This document shows positions 7,501-9,535 of a stretch of 9,535 nt of DNA, one piece after another (within the stretch, counting starts at the first letter, position 1; every line of letters starts with the position of its first letter). The notes beneath the pieces were generated by a model. The model searched no databases. It saw only the letters and a program-made list of their open reading frames with translations, and was not told where the DNA came from. This DNA is from Flavobacterium sp. (GTDB lineage: Bacteria; Bacteroidota; Bacteroidia; Flavobacteriales; Flavobacteriaceae): NCBI GenBank assembly GCA_023253295.1, contig JALRGZ010000053.1, forward strand, positions 1-9,535, written 5' to 3'. Position numbers and translations under genes: made by a program.

Positions 7501-7896
7501 CTTTTTTTTATTTCATGATAAAGTCATTTTTAAAATTAATGATTCGTTAACATGATTTTTTTTCATAAATCAATAGTTTTTATAGTGAAAACATTAAGCA
7601 AAATAAAAAACAGCCCTAAAATCAAAACCAACAAAACTGTCATATTACAAAAAACAGGCAGCTTGACTTATTGAATTCCTAAAAATTCCATAAACAAAAA
7701 CCTTTTTATGAAAATTACACAATTTTTAAAAGAAAAACACTTTTAAAAACAATCTGATAAAAATCATTTTTCTTTTTCATTTTAACAAAAAAAGGAGAAT
7801 TCCAGAAAATTTAAAGACAAATCACTATAATTAAAAGCAGCAAAAACATATATTTGCTCTTTTTTTAAAATTATTCACAAAAACCATATAAAGCTT
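7501..7896. other. A/T-rich intergenic region with no gene found
   Basis: This 400-bp stretch separates the divergent DUF47-pit and thr operons. It is dominated by A- and T-runs, has stops in all frames, and holds no open frame with recognisable coding content. The longest tempting mini-ORF is 12 codons from ATG 7708. Three loose AATTCC-containing copies occur near 7673, 7685 and 7798 without regular spacing. Near its right end is a short hairpin with a T-tract, listed separately. I see no tRNA, IS end or known riboswitch. Confidence 0.6.
7839..7866 (+). other. Small hairpin plus T-tract upstream of the thr promoter
   Basis: AGCAAA (7839-7844) and TTTGCT (7853-7858) can form a 6-bp stem with an 8-nt loop, followed by C and seven Ts (7860-7866). 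This has the form of a weak plus-strand intrinsic terminator, but no gene precedes it on that strand. The overlapping TATATTTG (7849-7856) also matches the -7 consensus, without a TTTG at the right upstream spacing. It may be chance in A/T-rich DNA. Confidence 0.3.
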
Positions 7897-7925
7897 TTTG
7901 CTTTTTATAAAAAACTGTATTTTTG
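7897..7925 (+). promoter_or_regulatory. Bacteroidota-type promoter of the thr leader and thrA
   Basis: TTTG at 7897-7900 and TATTTTTG at 7918-7925 match TTTG-N17-TAnnTTTG without a mismatch. Transcription should begin around 7929-7933. This location decides the leader peptide start: an ATG at 7935 would be almost at the RNA 5' end, while the in-frame ATG at 7968 has a leader of about 35-40 nt. Confidence 0.7.
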
Positions 7926-7967
7926 GGAACTCTTATGAATAACAACAGAACAAAATATCAATCTCCG

Positions 7968-8021
7968 ATGACAACTCCAATGTGGGTTGCAATTTCTGTT
8001 ACAACTACTACTACCCCTTAG
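7968..8021 (+). CDS. thrL: Threonine operon leader peptide (attenuator peptide)
   Basis: From ATG 7968 this small frame reads MTTPMWVAISVTTTTTP and stops at TAG 8019-8021. Seven of 17 codons are threonine, five of them consecutive (ACA ACT ACT ACT ACC, 8001-8015) right before the end, and one isoleucine is included. That is the pattern of amino-acid operon leader peptides such as E. coli ThrL: shortage of charged tRNA-Thr stalls the ribosome on the run and changes folding of the RNA ahead of it. It sits 109 bp before thrA, whose pathway makes threonine, and just after a matching promoter. The frame stays open upstream to another ATG at 7935 (28 codons), but the promoter position favours 7968. 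No Shine-Dalgarno is seen, as usual in this phylum. The symbol is used by analogy of role, since the peptide is not clearly homologous to enterobacterial ThrL. Confidence 0.8.
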   Translation: MTTPMWVAISVTTTTTP

Positions 8022-8026
8022 GGGTA
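8012..8026 (+). promoter_or_regulatory. Leader hairpin overlapping the last Thr codon and the leader stop
   Basis: TACCCC (8012-8017) pairs perfectly with GGGGTA (8021-8026) around a TTA loop. The stem covers the last threonine codon, the proline codon and the TAG stop of the leader peptide, so a ribosome stalled on or terminating at this point would block or release it. No T-run follows directly, so it does not look like a terminator on its own. Confidence 0.5.
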
Positions 8027-8059
8027 TTCATTCATTACATATAATCCTGAAATCCATAC

Positions 8060-8085
8060 ATGCTTTTTTATTAGAAGAAAGGCGT
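8060..8085 (+). promoter_or_regulatory. Second leader RNA hairpin between the leader peptide and thrA
   Basis: As RNA, 8060-8069 can pair with 8076-8085 (10 pairs, three of them G-U) around the loop AUUAGA. The 5' arm carries the six-T run at 8064-8069, which in this fold is sequestered in the stem. A separate six-T run lies at 8108-8113. This could be part of an attenuation switch, but the pairing was found by eye, with no energy calculated. Confidence 0.35.
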
Positions 8086-8130
8086 TGGGTGTATATAAAA
8101 TATTGCATTTTTTAAAATAAAATAAACAAA

Positions 8131-9535
8131 ATGAAAGTATTAAAATTTGGCGGAACTTCGGTTGCCAATGCAAAAAATATAAAACTAGTTCTAGATATTG
8201 TTCTTAACAAAGCTAAAAAAGATAAACTTGTTGTAGTCGTTTCTGCATTAAGCAAAGTAACCGATTTGCTACAACTAGCTGCTTCTAAAGCGGCCTTAAA
8301 CGATGAAACCTACAAAGATATCGTTGCTGAAATTGAGAAAAAACACTTAGACGCTTTAAAAGAATTAATTCCTGTAAGCGAACAAAGTAGTTCTTTAAGC
8401 CATATCAAACGAATTGTTAACCATCTAGAAACCATATTAGATGGTTGTTTCCTTTTGGGTGAATTATCGGCTAGAACATCAGATACGATTTTAAGTTTTG
8501 GAGAATTACTTTCCTCTTATATTATTGCCGAAGCACTAAAACAAAACCTAAAAAACAGTGGCTACAAAGACAGCCGTGAATTAATCAAAACCAATAATAA
8601 TTATGGTAAGGCGGCAGTAAACTTTGAAGTTACTAATGCTTTAACTACTGCATTTTTCAATTCAAATGATGCACAAGTAACCATTATGCCTGGTTTTATC
8701 GCTTCTTCTTTGGATGATATCAATACTACTTTAGGACGTGGTGGTTCTGATTATACTGCTGCAATAATTGCTGGTGCCTTAGATGCAAGCGAATTAGAAA
8801 TTTGGACAGACGTTAACGGAATGTTTACAGCTAATCCAAAAATTGTAAAACAAGCCAGACCTATTGCTACTATTTCGTACCAAGAAGCAATGGAGTTATC
8901 GCATTTTGGAGCCAAAGTTTTATATCCGCCAACAATCCAGCCAGTTTTAAGAAAAAACATTCCTATCCATATCAAAAACACTTTCGAACCGGAAGCCGAA
9001 GGAACTTACATTTCTAATGTTTCGGTATCTAATGGTCAACCCGTAAGAGGAATTAGTCATATTGATAATATTACATTGATTACTCTTGAAGGTCCAGGAA
9101 TGATTGGTGTTTCAGGTTCTTCTAAAAGACTATTCGAAGTATTGTCACAAGAAGGAATCAATGTTATTTTTATCACTCAAGCTTCTTCAGAACATTCTAT
9201 TTGTATTGGTATCTTGAATAGCGATGCTGATGTGGCAGAATCGGCAATTAACAGCGCATTTGAAATCGAAATTGCGCAAAACAAAATCGAGCCTTGCATC
9301 ATGGAGAAAAACTTATGCATCATTGCATTAGTGGGTGAAAACATGAAAAACCACCAAGGTCTAAGCGGAAGAATGTTTAGTACTTTGGGAAAAAATAACG
9401 TAAACATCCGTGCGATTGCTCAGGGTGCTTCGGAAAGAAATATTTCGGCTGTAATTAACGAAAGAGACGTTAAAAAAGCATTGAACACTTTGCACGAAAA
9501 TTTCTTTGAAGAAAACACCAAACAGCTGAACTTAT
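8131..9535 (+). CDS. thrA: Bifunctional aspartokinase/homoserine dehydrogenase, aspartokinase part (runs off right edge)
   Basis: The frame starting ATG AAA GTA at 8131 is open to the window end (468 codons). Aspartokinase phosphorylates aspartate, the first step toward threonine, methionine, lysine and isoleucine. Visible motifs are KFGGTSVANA (5-14), ELSARTSDTILSFGELLSS (111-129), PGFIASS (187-193), GRGGSDYTAAIIA (202-214) and WTDVNGMFTANPK (225-237). Two ACT-type regulatory modules follow, at about 312-385 and 393-460: ITLEGPGMIGVSGSSKRLFEVLS, then CIIALVGENMKNHQGLSGRMFSTLG and VNIRAIAQGASERNISAVI. The sequence continues past where monofunctional LysC proteins usually end, into the linker that precedes the homoserine dehydrogenase domain in ThrA (family length about 815 aa), but that domain is not in view. 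The Thr-rich leader peptide supports thrA over lysC. ACT domains suggest feedback by threonine. The start fits the family N-terminus and an A-rich leader. thrB and thrC would be expected downstream. Confidence 0.92.
   Translation, partial: MKVLKFGGTSVANAKNIKLVLDIVLNKAKKDKLVVVVSALSKVTDLLQLAASKAALNDETYKDIVAEIEKKHLDALKELIPVSEQSSSLSHIKRIVNHLETILDGCFLLGELSARTSDTILSFGELLSSYIIAEALKQNLKNSGYKDSRELIKTNNNYGKAAVNFEVTNALTTAFFNSNDAQVTIMPGFIASSLDDINTTLGRGGSDYTAAIIAGALDASELEIWTDVNGMFTANPKIVKQARPIATISYQEAMELSHFGAKVLYPPTIQPVLRKNIPIHIKNTFEPEAEGTYISNVSVSNGQPVRGISHIDNITLITLEGPGMIGVSGSSKRLFEVLSQEGINVIFITQASSEHSICIGILNSDADVAESAINSAFEIEIAQNKIEPCIMEKNLCIIALVGENMKNHQGLSGRMFSTLGKNNVNIRAIAQGASERNISAVINERDVKKALNTLHENFFEENTKQLNL

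Noticed and set aside
7708..7746. 12-codon mini-ORF MKITQFLKEKHF in the intergenic region
   Set aside because: No promoter match before it, no codon run of regulatory meaning, and length is expected by chance in A-rich DNA.
7673..7803. Repeated AATTCC words as a possible repeat array or operator
   Set aside because: Only three copies, with irregular spacing and no shared flanks. It does not qualify as an array, and no CRISPR-like repeat exists elsewhere in the window.
8751..9407. Minus-strand frames (8751-8981, 9177-9407) over thrA
   Set aside because: The aspartokinase motifs in the plus strand fully explain this DNA; the reverse frames look like shadows.
1..9535. A new defence, mobile or biosynthetic system
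   Set aside because: All long genes belong to recognisable housekeeping or transport families. No transposase, integrase, toxin-antitoxin pair, att-like repeat or composition shift was seen.

Overview
The window looks like chromosomal DNA from a member of the Bacteroidota, most likely Flavobacterium or a close relative. The evidence is the strong A+T richness, the absence of Shine-Dalgarno sequences with A-rich tracts before start codons instead, several upstream matches to the Bacteroidota promoter pattern (TTTG, 17-23 nt, TAnnTTTG), and protein sequences of flavobacterial character. This assignment is an inference from sequence style; no search was run.

Layout, left to right. (1) The first codons of gyrA run off the left edge on the minus strand. 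(2) Divergent from it is clpC, a complete two-ATPase Clp unfoldase that ends in a clear stem-loop terminator. (3) Next on the plus strand, behind its own promoter, is a fusion of an N-terminal RimB-like (retropepsin-type 'Zn_protease') domain to a C-terminal RimK-type ATP-grasp glutamate ligase. (4) Its 3' end overlaps by 20 bp the 3' end of a convergent gene for an EamA/DMT-type membrane transporter. (5) A strong terminator separates that gene from a two-gene minus-strand operon: a DUF47/PhoU-like protein followed by a PiT-family phosphate transporter. (6) About 500 bp of A/T-rich intergenic DNA follows. (7) At the right edge is the start of an aspartate pathway operon: a good promoter, a short threonine-rich leader peptide, a structured leader RNA and the aspartokinase half of thrA, cut by the window edge.

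Most of the window is core metabolism and housekeeping: DNA topology, protein quality control, ribosomal protein or peptide glutamylation, phosphate uptake and amino-acid synthesis. I see no mobile element, CRISPR array, tRNA, rRNA or defence island. The two points most worth a second look are the threonine leader peptide with its atypical downstream RNA (no obvious classical intrinsic terminator) and the RimB-RimK single-chain fusion. I do not see evidence for a wholly new system.
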